Source: Gp6-AA40 sp035647075
Lineage (GTDB): Bacteria; Acidobacteriota; Vicinamibacteria; Vicinamibacterales; UBA2999
Direction of reading: 5' to 3'
Length of the DNA: 64,000 nt
NCBI GenBank assembly: GCA_035647075.1
Contig: DASROF010000027.1
Location: 4,206 to 68,205, forward strand
The notes beneath the pieces were generated by a model, which searched no databases, was not told the DNA's origin, and was given only the letters and a program-made list of their open reading frames with translations. A program made the position numbers and the translations under genes. Below, piece by piece: positions 34,728 to 45,691 of the stretch (position 1 is the first letter of the stretch; each line of letters begins with the position of its first letter).

Positions 34728-35534
34728 ATGGTGATCGACGCGCTCGTCGCCCCGTTCCAGGTCCTCGCGCGTCAGCGCCCTGTGATCACCACGTTCGTGC
34801 AGCGCGAAATTCGCACGCGCTACGTGACGTCGGCGCTTGGCGTCGGCTGGGCGCTGATTCGGCCGCTCTCGCTGCTTGTCCTCTATACCTTCGTTTTCTC
34901 GTACGTGTTGAAGGTGAAATTCGGCGGGAACAGCCGCTCTGACTTCGCGTTCAATCTGTTCTGCGGCCTGGTGCCCTGGCTGGCGTTTTCCGACGGCATT
35001 ACCCGGGCCACGACCGCGATCGCGGAGCAGGCGCCGCTCGTGAAGCGAGTGCGCTTTCCGTCCGAGATCCTGCCGATCCACCAGGTACTCGTCTCCCTCG
35101 CGCTGGAATCGCTCGGCCTGGTGATCCTGCTTGCCGCCTTGATCGTCGTCGGACGGGCGCCCGGCTGGCCGCTGCTGACGGTGGCAGCAATTGCCATTCC
35201 TCAGTTCCTGTTCACGGCCGGGATCGCATGGGCCGTGGGCGCGCTGTCGGTGCTCGTGCCGGATACGCGGCAGTTGGTGAGCTTCGGACTTGTCTTCTGG
35301 ATGTATGCGACCCCGATCGTTTACCCGTTGGAGATCGTGCCCGAACAGTTTCGGTGGCTCTATCAGCTCAATCCGCTGGCGTACCTTGTTGGAGCGTATC
35401 GCGGCGCGGTGCTCCACCATCAGGTCCCGGCGCTGGTACCCTTTGCCGCCTTCTGCGCGACCTCTCTCGTCATCTTCATCGCCGGATATTGGGTCTTCAA
35501 CCGGTTGAAGTACGAGTTCGCGGACGTGCTTTGA
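34728..35534 (+). CDS. wzm: ABC-2 type polysaccharide export permease (Wzm)
   Basis: A 268-residue inner-membrane permease with six helices, of the Wzm/KpsM/TagG family; TRYVTSALGVGWALIRPLSLLVLYTFVFSYV near the start and YATPIVYPLEIVPEQFRWLYQLNPLAYLVGAYR near residue 195 are characteristic. Exports lipid-linked O-chains made in the cytoplasm. Its stop overlaps the ATG of the ATPase gene (TGATG). The ligase that would use the exported chain is divergently encoded next door. Confidence 0.93.
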   Translation: MVIDALVAPFQVLARQRPVITTFVQREIRTRYVTSALGVGWALIRPLSLLVLYTFVFSYVLKVKFGGNSRSDFAFNLFCGLVPWLAFSDGITRATTAIAEQAPLVKRVRFPSEILPIHQVLVSLALESLGLVILLAALIVVGRAPGWPLLTVAAIAIPQFLFTAGIAWAVGALSVLVPDTRQLVSFGLVFWMYATPIVYPLEIVPEQFRWLYQLNPLAYLVGAYRGAVLHHQVPALVPFAAFCATSLVIFIAGYWVFNRLKYEFADVL

Positions 35535-36820
35535 TGAGCGAACCAGTCATCGAGCTCGAGCACGTCTCCAAGTCGTACAAGATCTACCGGAATCCCCGAC
35601 ATCGTGCGATCGAAATGCTCCTGCCGGGTGCTCCGGTTCTTCACACCAACTTCCCGGCGCTCCAGGACATCAATCTTCGTGTCGAGCGCGGCGAGACGCT
35701 CGGTGTCGTCGGCGCGAATGGATCCGGGAAGAGCACGATGCTCCAGATCGTCGCCGGCATCGTTCGTCCCACCAGCGGACGCGCAACCGTGCGCGGCCGG
35801 GTGTCGTCGCTGCTCGAGCTCGGCGCGGGGTTTCATCCGGAGCTCACCGGTCGTGAGAACGTCGAGATGTTCGGGACGATCATTGGCGTGCCGCTGCAGG
35901 AAATACGTCGACGCCTGCCGGACATCGAGCGCTTCGCCGGTATCGGCGAGTTCATCACCCAGCCGGTCAAGGTGTATTCGAGCGGCATGTTCGTGCGGCT
36001 GGCGTTTGCCGCGGCGATTCACGTCGACCCCGACATCATCCTCGTCGACGAAGCGCTGTCCGTGGGCGATGCCGTGTTCCAGCACCAGTGCCTGCTCCGA
36101 ATTCGTCAGATGCAGGCCAATGGCACGACGATCGTGTGTGTCAGCCATGACATGGGACTGATCAAGGCGATCAGTTCCTCCGTCGTGCTGCTCAACGCCG
36201 GACGGATCATCGCCGAGGGAGAAGCGGCGGAGATGGCGAGCCTGTATTTCGCCAGGGCGTCGGCCGAGATTGCGAAAGCGGAAGCGCCAGAGGGGCCCGT
36301 ACCGACGATGGCACCCGAGTCGGAGACGGTGAGCTTTCAGACCGACGCCAGTCTCGACGCGCGTGTCCGTGTGTTCCGCCATGGCACCGGCGCAGCCAAG
36401 ATCCGGAGCATCGAGCTGATCGATTCCTGCAGTCGTCCGACGACCGCCGTCGAGTTCAATGACGAGGTGATGTTGCGCGTCCACGTCGAGTATCTGGCCG
36501 ACGTGCCGAGCAGCATCGTCGGCTTCGGATTCAGGGACCGCAACGGTACAGAGCTGGTCGGGACGAACACGTTCGAAGAGGGGGTCACCCTGCCATCTCG
36601 TGTCGCCGGCTCGACGCTCGTCGTTGAGTTCCGTCTCAGGCTTCCGCTCATTCCTGGCACGTACAGCGTCAGTAGCGCTATTGCCGCGGATCGGTACACG
36701 AGGGCCTATTTCGACTGGATCGACAACGCCCTGGTGGTCACCGTCTCGCCGCCGCCGTCCGGCAAGGCGATCCATGGACAGGTATGGCTGCCGGTGGACG
36801 TCTCGGTGCATCCGTCATGA
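35534..36820 (+). CDS. wzt: ABC transporter ATPase with polysaccharide-binding C-terminal domain (Wzt)
   Basis: A 428-residue protein. Residues 1-260 form the ATPase: Walker A GANGSGKST (60-68), signature VYSSGMFVRLAFA, Walker B DIILVDEALS and the switch His (CVSHDM). Residues about 300-428 form the Wzt-type immunoglobulin-like carbohydrate-binding domain (VEFNDEVMLRVHVEYLADVP, GTYSVSSAIA), which recognises the chain-end cap in O9a-type systems. Start chosen at the ATG overlapping the wzm stop. The next gene overlaps it by four bases. Confidence 0.92.
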   Translation: MSEPVIELEHVSKSYKIYRNPRHRAIEMLLPGAPVLHTNFPALQDINLRVERGETLGVVGANGSGKSTMLQIVAGIVRPTSGRATVRGRVSSLLELGAGFHPELTGRENVEMFGTIIGVPLQEIRRRLPDIERFAGIGEFITQPVKVYSSGMFVRLAFAAAIHVDPDIILVDEALSVGDAVFQHQCLLRIRQMQANGTTIVCVSHDMGLIKAISSSVVLLNAGRIIAEGEAAEMASLYFARASAEIAKAEAPEGPVPTMAPESETVSFQTDASLDARVRVFRHGTGAAKIRSIELIDSCSRPTTAVEFNDEVMLRVHVEYLADVPSSIVGFGFRDRNGTELVGTNTFEEGVTLPSRVAGSTLVVEFRLRLPLIPGTYSVSSAIAADRYTRAYFDWIDNALVVTVSPPPSGKAIHGQVWLPVDVSVHPS

Positions 36821-38742
36821 GCGCCGACACTCGTCCGGACGAACCGGGGTCGGTGGACCAGGAACTGCTCACCGAAATCGAGCACCTGTCGCGGCTGGTC
36901 GCGGACCAGGAGCGCATCGTGACCGCTGCCGTCAACGAAATGCGCCGCTCGCACGCGGCGCTTGGCTGGCGTGCCCAGCTCCGGTTCGAAAAGATTGGCG
37001 CGCGGCTGCTGCGCAATCCACTGACGCGCGAGCCGTATCGGATGGCGCGGCGGGCGTTCGAAATCTGGGTCGACCACGGGTTCGTGGACATCTTCCGGTT
37101 CGCCAAACGCAAGATCGGTTCTGCCGCCCGCGGTCGTTCCTTGAGCGTGGACGATCACACCTGGGAACCACCGGAGCCGGACGAATACCGGCAGTGGCTG
37201 CAGCGTAACGTGCCGACCGCCGATGCGTACGCCGCGATGCGCGTGGCCCGGGCGGCGTTCAAGGACGCACCGCTCATCAGCGTGGTGATCGCAGGCGATC
37301 CTCCGGAGACGCCTGCTGCACGCCGCACGATCGAGTCGATCCACGCTCAGATCTACGACCGGTGGGAACTATGTACGGCGCCTACCCATGCAGAAGCGTT
37401 TCGTGGGGCAACCGGCGCCGTCATTGCCTTCGTCAACGTGGGCGATGTGCTTGTTCCGGAAGCGCTCTTTGAGGTCGTCAAACGTCTGAACGACGACCCG
37501 GCGGCCGACATTGTCTATTCGGATCAAGATTTCATCGACGCGGCGGGCCGACTCTTCGATCCATTTTTCAAGCCGGAGTGGGATCCGGAGTTGCTGTTCT
37601 CGACCAACATCCTCGGCCCGTTCACCGTGATGCGACGTCGTGTGGTTGAGCGCGCCGGCGGGCTCAGGCCAGAGCTCGGCGCCGGCCAGCCCTACGATCT
37701 GATGTTGCGGGCCAGTGAACAGACGCAGCAGATTCACCACGTGGCCAAAGTGTTGTGCCATCTGGGGCCCCGCGAGGCGACCAGGGACCGGATCGTCTGG
37801 CGTCACGCGGCGGCGCGCGACGAACGACGCGCGCTCGATGAGGCACTGGCCCGCCGGCAGCGTCCCGGCTGTGTGGAACCGCTGTTCACGACGCGCGGAC
37901 CTCGTTGCTACACCACGCGATTCCGCCTGACGCAGCGGCCGCTCGTGTCCATCATCATCCCGACCCGGGATCAGGCAGCGCTGCTGCGGACGACGATCGA
38001 CAGCATCCTGACGCGCACCGATTATGACGCGTACGAAATCGTGGTCATTGACAACAACAGCGTTGAACCGGACGCGGTTGCCTATCTTGCGTCACTGCGG
38101 CCTCCGTGTCAGGTGCACCGGTGGACCGCTCCGTTCAACTATTCGGCGATCAACAACTTTGGCGTCCGCCAGGGGCGCGGCGAGCAGCTGCTGTTTCTCA
38201 ACAACGATGTCGAGGTCCTTCGCGCTGACTGGTTGACCGCGATGCTCGAGTACGCGCAGTTCGACGCGGTCGGATCAGTGGGGGCCAAGCTGCTCTACAC
38301 AGACGGCACCATCCAGCACGCTGGCGTGGTGCTGAACGTCGGCGGTGTCGCGCAGCACGCCTTTCGCTGCACGGCGAAGGAAGTGCCCGGCGTTCCGCGA
38401 CTGGCCGAGCTGCCACGGAACTGCAGCGCCGTGACCGGCGCCTGCATGATGGTGCCGCGACGGGTCTTCGACAAGGTTGGAGGCTTCGACGAGGCTCTCC
38501 GGGTCGTGCTCAACGATATCGACCTGTGTCTGCGCATTCGCGAGCATGGGTACGAGGTCGTCTACACGCCACATGCGCTTCTCTACCACCACGAGGGCGC
38601 CAGCCGCGGCCGTGTCCATCCGCCTGAGGACGAGGAGCGCTTCGTCGCGCGCTGGTCGGCGCAGCTCGGGCGCGTCGATCCGTACTACAACCCCAATCTC
38701 AGCGACACACGTGAGGATTGGAGCCTGAAGCTGGATTTATAG
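36817..38742 (+). CDS. Double-domain glycosyltransferase family 2 protein
   Basis: A 641-residue protein: N-terminal coiled coil (about 10-60), a GT-A domain at about 135-340 (LISVVIAGDPPETPAA, VYSDQDFID, FFKPEWDPELL) and a second GT-A domain at about 375-620 (VSIIIPTRDQAALLRTTIDSIL, FLNNDVEVLRADWL, DEALRVVLNDIDLCLRI). Similar two-domain enzymes polymerise or cap O-chains exported by Wzm/Wzt. Start overlaps the wzt stop (ATGA). The coiled coil may act as the chain-length ruler seen in WbdA/WbdD-type partners; that is inference. Confidence 0.88.
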   Translation: MSADTRPDEPGSVDQELLTEIEHLSRLVADQERIVTAAVNEMRRSHAALGWRAQLRFEKIGARLLRNPLTREPYRMARRAFEIWVDHGFVDIFRFAKRKIGSAARGRSLSVDDHTWEPPEPDEYRQWLQRNVPTADAYAAMRVARAAFKDAPLISVVIAGDPPETPAARRTIESIHAQIYDRWELCTAPTHAEAFRGATGAVIAFVNVGDVLVPEALFEVVKRLNDDPAADIVYSDQDFIDAAGRLFDPFFKPEWDPELLFSTNILGPFTVMRRRVVERAGGLRPELGAGQPYDLMLRASEQTQQIHHVAKVLCHLGPREATRDRIVWRHAAARDERRALDEALARRQRPGCVEPLFTTRGPRCYTTRFRLTQRPLVSIIIPTRDQAALLRTTIDSILTRTDYDAYEIVVIDNNSVEPDAVAYLASLRPPCQVHRWTAPFNYSAINNFGVRQGRGEQLLFLNNDVEVLRADWLTAMLEYAQFDAVGSVGAKLLYTDGTIQHAGVVLNVGGVAQHAFRCTAKEVPGVPRLAELPRNCSAVTGACMMVPRRVFDKVGGFDEALRVVLNDIDLCLRIREHGYEVVYTPHALLYHHEGASRGRVHPPEDEERFVARWSAQLGRVDPYYNPNLSDTREDWSLKLDL

Positions 38743-38764
38743 GGACCTCGCTCACACCTATAAT
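38736..38764 (+). promoter_or_regulatory. Housekeeping promoter of the kinase gene
   Basis: TTTATA (38736-38741), 17 bases, then a perfect TATAAT (38759-38764). Predicted start about 38771, leaving a nine-base leader without a Shine-Dalgarno before ATG 38780. Confidence 0.65.
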
Positions 38765-38779
38765 CCGCCCAGCTCGACA

Positions 38780-41407
38780 ATGACCCTTTCTTCCGGTGCC
38801 CGTCTGGGAGCCTACGAAATCCTGGCAAAACTCGGCGAGGGCGGGATGGGCGAGGTGTATCGCGCCCGGGATACGCGCCTCAAGCGTGACGTCGCGATCA
38901 AAGTCCTGCCCGATGCGTTCGCGCGGGATCCGGATCGTCTGACCCGTTTTGAACGCGAGGCTGAACTGCTGGCCACGCTGAATCATCCCAATATCGCCAG
39001 CGTCTACGGGTTTGAGGAAGCCGCATCGGGCAGCGGCATTGTCCTCGAGCTCGTCGAAGGGCCGACGCTGTCGGATCGGATCGCGCAGGGACCGGTTCCA
39101 GTCGCAGAGGCTTTATCGATCGCGCGCCAGATGACGGACGCACTCGACGCGGCGCATCAGAAAGGCATCGTTCATCGCGATCTCAAGCCCGCAAACATCA
39201 AGTTTACCGCTGGCGGCCAGGTCAAGGTGCTCGACTTCGGTCTGGCCAAGGCGATGGAGTCAGCGACGGCCGTGATCGCTGGCGCTTCGATCTCACCGAC
39301 GATGGTCTCGCCGGCAACACAGGCCGGAATCATCCTCGGCACGGCGGCCTACATGAGTCCCGAACAGGCGCGCGGGAAGGCCGTCGATCAACGCGCCGAC
39401 ATCTGGGCGTTTGGCTGCGTGCTGTTCGAGATGCTGACCGGGAGGTCGCCGTTCGGTTCTGCGGAAACCGTCTCCGATTCGATCGCGGCCATCCTCACTC
39501 GCGAGCCAGACTGGAACGCACTCCCGGCCGACACACCGGCGTCCGTCCGCAGGCTGCTTCGTCGCTGCACCCACAAGGACGTCGATCGCCGGATTCATCA
39601 CATCGGCGATGCGCGGTTGGAGCTGGACGATGCCGCTGGCGAGTCAGTGCAGGACTCGAGTCACGCGACGGGCCGCGCATACTGGCGAACCGCGCTCCCG
39701 TGGGCGGTCGGCGCGATAGGAGTCGCCGTCGCTGCCGTCACCGTGCTGTGGCCACGAGCGGACCGTTCGACGTCGGCCGCGCCCGTGACTCGTCTCGAGC
39801 TCACACTGCCTCCTAACCTGGAGCTGTACACCTCGGCGAGGACGATTGCGCTGTCGCCGGATGGCAGTCGCCTCGCGTTTATCGGAGTGCTGAACGGCTC
39901 GCGTCAAATCTACCTGCGGAGGCTGGATCACTTCGAGGCCACGACGCTGCGTGGGAGCGACGCCGTCTCGACGCTTTTCTTTTCGCCGGACGGAACGTCG
40001 ATCGGGTTCGTGACCTCCTCCGGTCTCCTCAAAACGATCTCTCTCACGGACGGCGTGGTGTTGACGGTGAGCGACCGGGTCAGCTTTCTGGGCGGTGGAG
40101 CCTGGGGCGCGGATGGCAGCCTCATCGTCCAGCGTGGCAGCACGTTGTGGCGTGTGCCGCGAACTGGAGGAGAGCCGAAGCAGTTGATGGCACTCGATGC
40201 CGCGCACCGCGATACGCGCCACGCATGGCCGATCGTGCTTCCGGACGGAAAGACGATGCTCTTTGCGGCGGCGTCGAACGACGGTTGGCGCATTGACTCG
40301 CTCGATCTGGATATGGGCGAGCGACGTACCATCATTGAACGCGGAACCCTGCCCCTCTACGTGAACGTCGGGCAGCTTGCGTACTTCCGGGACGGGCAGA
40401 TGTTTACGGTGCCGTTTGATGCCGCGGCGCTCAAGGTCACCGGACCCGCGGCGCCGCTCATCGAAGACGTTCCGACGCTGACGTCGGAGATTCCACTCCT
40501 CGACGTGTCGTTGTCGGGTGCCATGATGTACTCGGCGACCACGGCCTTCAGCACGCTCGTGTGGGTCTCGCGAGGAGGTGAGGAGCAGGTTCTCAATGGC
40601 GAACGCCGCAGCTACGCGAATCCGAGGATGTCGCCTGACGGTCAGCGGTTCATCGTCCAGGCAGGCGAGCTCTGGGTGGAAGACCTGGCGCGCGCAACCT
40701 TCAGCCGGCTGACAACCGGCACGATATTGGGGAACGGTTTCCCGATCTGGTTGCCGGACGGGCGGGTCATGTACCGCGGCCAGACGGGTCTCCGGGTGCA
40801 GGGAACGAGCGGCCCCGGCGGTGACGCGCAGGTGCTTCCGGGAACGACCGATCTCGATTACCCGGGCGTGATCGCGCCTGACGGCGACACGTTGGTGTTC
40901 CTGCGCAGCACCCAAGACTCGTCGTTCAACATCCTCACGTTGTCGCTCCGCAATCCCGCAAAGACATCGACGGTCCTACAGACGCCTTCGTACGAGGGCG
41001 GCGTCCGGCTGTCACCGGACGGTCGTTGGATGTCGTACGTTTCGAACGAGACCGGGCGCAACGAGATTTACCTCCGCCCATTCCCCGGCCCGGGCGAGCG
41101 CCAGCAGGTGTCGACTGACGGCGGTACGCAGGCGATCTGGAATCCGAATGGCCGTGAGATTTTTTATCGTGTCGACGACAAGATGATGGTGGTACAGGTG
41201 ACGACGAGTCCCACGCTGAAGATGTCGTCACCTGAGCTGCTGTTCGAGGCCCGGTACGCGTACGGCGCGGGCATCACCATTCCGAATTTCGACGTGTCGC
41301 GCGACGGCCAGCGCTTCGTAATGGTCAAACCGGAATCGGGCGCGGGGCGCTTGAACGTGGTGCTGAACTGGTTTGCCGACCGAGCCACAGTAACCGGGAA
41401 GAACTAA
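38780..41407 (+). CDS. Ser/Thr protein kinase with TolB-like beta-propeller sensor
   Basis: An 875-residue membrane receptor kinase. Cytoplasmic PknB-type kinase domain at about 10-285: GEGGMGEV loop, K41, E60, HRDLKPANIK with D134, and DFG at 152-154; APE-like YMSPEQARGK follows. One membrane helix at about 297-318, then an extracytoplasmic six- to seven-bladed WD40/TolB-like propeller (LSPDGSRLAFIG, FSPDGTSIGFV, RMSPDGQRFIV, RLSPDGRWMSYV, NPNGREIFY). The family is greatly expanded in Acidobacteriota. Ligand unknown. Follows a strong TATAAT promoter. Confidence 0.94.
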   Translation: MTLSSGARLGAYEILAKLGEGGMGEVYRARDTRLKRDVAIKVLPDAFARDPDRLTRFEREAELLATLNHPNIASVYGFEEAASGSGIVLELVEGPTLSDRIAQGPVPVAEALSIARQMTDALDAAHQKGIVHRDLKPANIKFTAGGQVKVLDFGLAKAMESATAVIAGASISPTMVSPATQAGIILGTAAYMSPEQARGKAVDQRADIWAFGCVLFEMLTGRSPFGSAETVSDSIAAILTREPDWNALPADTPASVRRLLRRCTHKDVDRRIHHIGDARLELDDAAGESVQDSSHATGRAYWRTALPWAVGAIGVAVAAVTVLWPRADRSTSAAPVTRLELTLPPNLELYTSARTIALSPDGSRLAFIGVLNGSRQIYLRRLDHFEATTLRGSDAVSTLFFSPDGTSIGFVTSSGLLKTISLTDGVVLTVSDRVSFLGGGAWGADGSLIVQRGSTLWRVPRTGGEPKQLMALDAAHRDTRHAWPIVLPDGKTMLFAAASNDGWRIDSLDLDMGERRTIIERGTLPLYVNVGQLAYFRDGQMFTVPFDAAALKVTGPAAPLIEDVPTLTSEIPLLDVSLSGAMMYSATTAFSTLVWVSRGGEEQVLNGERRSYANPRMSPDGQRFIVQAGELWVEDLARATFSRLTTGTILGNGFPIWLPDGRVMYRGQTGLRVQGTSGPGGDAQVLPGTTDLDYPGVIAPDGDTLVFLRSTQDSSFNILTLSLRNPAKTSTVLQTPSYEGGVRLSPDGRWMSYVSNETGRNEIYLRPFPGPGERQQVSTDGGTQAIWNPNGREIFYRVDDKMMVVQVTTSPTLKMSSPELLFEARYAYGAGITIPNFDVSRDGQRFVMVKPESGAGRLNVVLNWFADRATVTGKN

Positions 41408-41414
41408 GGGCCGT

Positions 41415-41430
41415 CCCAATGAGGATTGGG
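41415..41430 (+). terminator. Short hairpin after the kinase gene
   Basis: CCCAAT, loop GAGG, ATTGGG: a perfect 6-bp stem eight bases after the kinase stop, followed only by TT. Weak intrinsic terminator. Confidence 0.4.
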
Positions 41431-41698
41431 TTCAGGCGTGCTGCCGTTTGTGCTCGTGGCGACGTCGGCAGCCCTCCGGGTGTGAAGCTGATGCCGACGT
41501 GGACAACACGTTCGGTCAGTACAAGAACATGGTCCTCGCGATGGTTGCGGTGTTCCAGGGTTCTGATCGCCTTCATCGCCGGAGCGGTTCTTACGCCGTC
41601 TCCGGCTCCCTGGAAGCGGCACGTCTGAGCCTGGCGCCGCCCTTTGCACCGACGGCCAACGTCCGAATTGGACCGACCGGCGACGCCGGCATTGCCAC

Positions 41699-41745
41699 GA
41701 CCAGCGAAGCGAAATCGCACCGACCAGCGTAAGAAGAATCGCACC
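41699..41745. repeat. Tandem imperfect repeat, IS-end-like
   Basis: Two adjacent units, 41699-41721 and 41722-41745, share GACCAGCG, then AGCGAA or AAGAAG, then AATCGCACC. Short tandem units of this size occur at ends of IS21-family elements, but no transposase or target duplication is visible. Confidence 0.45.
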
Positions 41746-41787
41746 GTGGGATAATGCGCGACTGATTCAGGTGAAAGGGTTCACACC

Positions 41788-42242
41788 ATGCGATTGACAG
41801 TGAACGGCAAGGCCCAGACATACAACGACGATCCGGAGATGCCGCTGCTCTGGTACCTCCGCGACGATTTGCGGCTCACCGGCACCCGCTTCGGCTGCGG
41901 CGCCGGCCTGTGCGGCGCGTGCACGGTGCACGTGAACGGCCAGGCCGTCCGCTCGTGCCAGACGCGGATGGGCACGCTGGAGTCGAAGACCGTGCTCACG
42001 ATCGACGCGCTCGCTGAGGGTGGCAAGCTGCACCCTGTGCAGCGCGCCTGGATCCAGCACGACGTCCCGCAGTGCGGCTACTGTCAGTCCGGTCAAATCA
42101 TGTCGGCCGTCGCGCTGTTGAAGACGACACCGAACCCGACCGACGCGCAGATCGACGCGGCCATGGCGGGCAATATCTGCCGCTGTGGCACCTATCAGCG
42201 CATCCGCGCCGCGATCAAGACCGCGGCAAAGGAGCGTGGGTG

Positions 42243-42243
<1 letters not shown>
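41788..42243 (+). CDS. iorA: Isoquinoline 1-oxidoreductase-type [2Fe-2S] subunit
   Basis: A 151-residue iron-sulfur subunit of a xanthine-oxidase-family aldehyde/N-heterocycle dehydrogenase. Plant-ferredoxin cluster ligands C37, C42, C45 and C57; second cluster ligands C96, C99, C131 and C133 (QCGYCQSG, GNICRCGTYQRIR). Carries electrons from the molybdenum subunit encoded next, whose start overlaps its stop (TGATG). No signal peptide; it probably hitch-hikes through Tat with its partner. Confidence 0.93.
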
Positions 42244-44516
<2,273 letters not shown>

Positions 44517-44522
44517 TCGTGA

Positions 44523-44552
44523 CCGGACGCGACTGACCGCCGGGGCGTCCGG
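44523..44552. terminator. Bidirectional hairpin between convergent genes
   Basis: CCGGACGC (44523-44530) and GCGTCCGG (44545-44552) form a perfect 8-bp stem with a 14-base loop, followed on the plus strand by TTATTTCTT. It ends iorB; on the minus strand it directly follows the stop of the next gene. Confidence 0.65.
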
Positions 44553-45599
44553 TTATTTCTTATCGCCGAACAGCTGACGGTAATCGCGGTTGTTCTCGCA
44601 GACGAACTCGAAGATCCGCTTCTGCGGCGCGTCGACGAACCGGAAACTCCGATTCGTCTTCCAGGGGCCGGCAAAGACATTCGGATCGTCGATCGTGAGC
44701 TCGTACTCGACACCCTCGGGCACTCGGGTGAGGCGCTCCACCGTGTGCAGATCCTCCGAGTGCCGATAGCCGTTGATCTCGGTCTTGTCGTTGTAGCCGA
44801 TCGTGTCGACCACGAGTGTGTCGCCTTCCCAGTGACCGACTGAATCGCCAAGCCACGAAGGATCGGGATCGGCCTGATGCGGCTCACCATCGAGCGGAAT
44901 GATTCGGAACGTGCCGGGATACTCGTGGAAGATCACGAGATAGTCCTTGTTCTGAATGAACTGGAATTCATACGGCACGCCAAAGGAGTTTGGCGGAATC
45001 AACGGCAGGCAATCGGACGTCGCTCCCGTGTCGAGCGGGCCACGGGTGACCCGATACTTCTCGGCTCCGGGCTTGAGCGCGGGCGCCGCGCCGCCCCCGC
45101 GCCCGCCGAACAGGTTCGCCCACCCGTAGACGCCAGAGAAGTCCGGCTTGCCATCCGGCGTGCGCCGAATCGCCGTGCTCGCGCCCGCGGCCGCGCCGGC
45201 AGCCGCGGTGACGGGCTTCGTACCGGGGACGGTCACGGTCACCGTCTGTGTCACTGAGCCGGCACTCAACGTGTACGTTGTCGTCGCCGTGGGCGTGACA
45301 CGCTGCGAACCGCGGGGCGCGACCCGACCGACGCCCGGCTCGATCGTCCCGAAGCCGTTGAAGCCGGTTGCCGACGGCGGATTCTCGATGTGCCAGACCA
45401 GAAGGGCCGACTCGCCGGGCTTGATCGTCGCCGGCTTCGCCTCGAACGTGACGATCCGCGTCGCCGGGGCCGCTGCTCCGCGGCCGCGGCCCGCCGCCGG
45501 CGGCGCCTGTCCCTGGGGCGCCTGCGGGGCGGCTGAAATTACGGCGAATCCGCCAAGCAACACGGCGACGAGCGAGCCAGTCGTGAATTTCTTCAACAC
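44553..45599 (-). CDS. Secreted protein of unknown function
   Basis: A 348-residue exported protein. After a signal peptide (LKKFTTGSLVAVLLGGFAVISAA) come an Ala/Gly/Arg-rich linker, an Ig-like domain (about 50-125: ATIKPGESALLVWHIENP, GSQRVTPTATTTYTLSAG) and a C-terminal domain (150-345) with GKPDFSGVYGWANL and SWLGDSVGHWEGDTLVVDTIGYND, a pattern very common in acidobacterial secreted proteins. GTG 45599 was chosen because a TACAAT hexamer ends exactly seven bases upstream, giving a leaderless start and the best signal peptide; ATG 45629 is the alternative. Confidence 0.7.
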   Translation of the reverse strand: MLKKFTTGSLVAVLLGGFAVISAAPQAPQGQAPPAAGRGRGAAAPATRIVTFEAKPATIKPGESALLVWHIENPPSATGFNGFGTIEPGVGRVAPRGSQRVTPTATTTYTLSAGSVTQTVTVTVPGTKPVTAAAGAAAGASTAIRRTPDGKPDFSGVYGWANLFGGRGGGAAPALKPGAEKYRVTRGPLDTGATSDCLPLIPPNSFGVPYEFQFIQNKDYLVIFHEYPGTFRIIPLDGEPHQADPDPSWLGDSVGHWEGDTLVVDTIGYNDKTEINGYRHSEDLHTVERLTRVPEGVEYELTIDDPNVFAGPWKTNRSFRFVDAPQKRIFEFVCENNRDYRQLFGDKK

Positions 45600-45605
45600 G
45601 CGCCA

Positions 45606-45611
45606 ATTGTA
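45606..45611 (-). promoter_or_regulatory. -10 element, leaderless start
   Basis: TACAAT on the minus strand; six bases separate it from the GTG at 45599, putting transcription start on the start codon. No clear -35. Confidence 0.45.
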
Positions 45612-45691
45612 TCGCCGGGGGCGAACCATGCACCGCAGCGGACCGCCTCGCATTACAATCCCGCCGCGTCCCTTCTTCTGGAGATCGACAC

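Larger units (their letters stand above)
41408..41787. other. 380-base gap without a convincing gene
   Basis: Holds a hairpin after the kinase stop, several open frames of 60-95 codons on both strands that show no recognisable domain, and a tandem pair of 23/24-base repeats at 41699-41745. It may be the remnant of a decayed gene or insertion element; I cannot identify which. Confidence 0.5.

Noticed and set aside
39644..40915. 423-codon minus-strand frame inside the kinase gene
   Set aside because: Shadow of the propeller-coding region; composition not protein-like.
41448..41732. 95-codon open frame in the gap before iorA
   Set aside because: No ribosome site, no domain, and it ends inside the tandem repeat; kept as unassigned gap.
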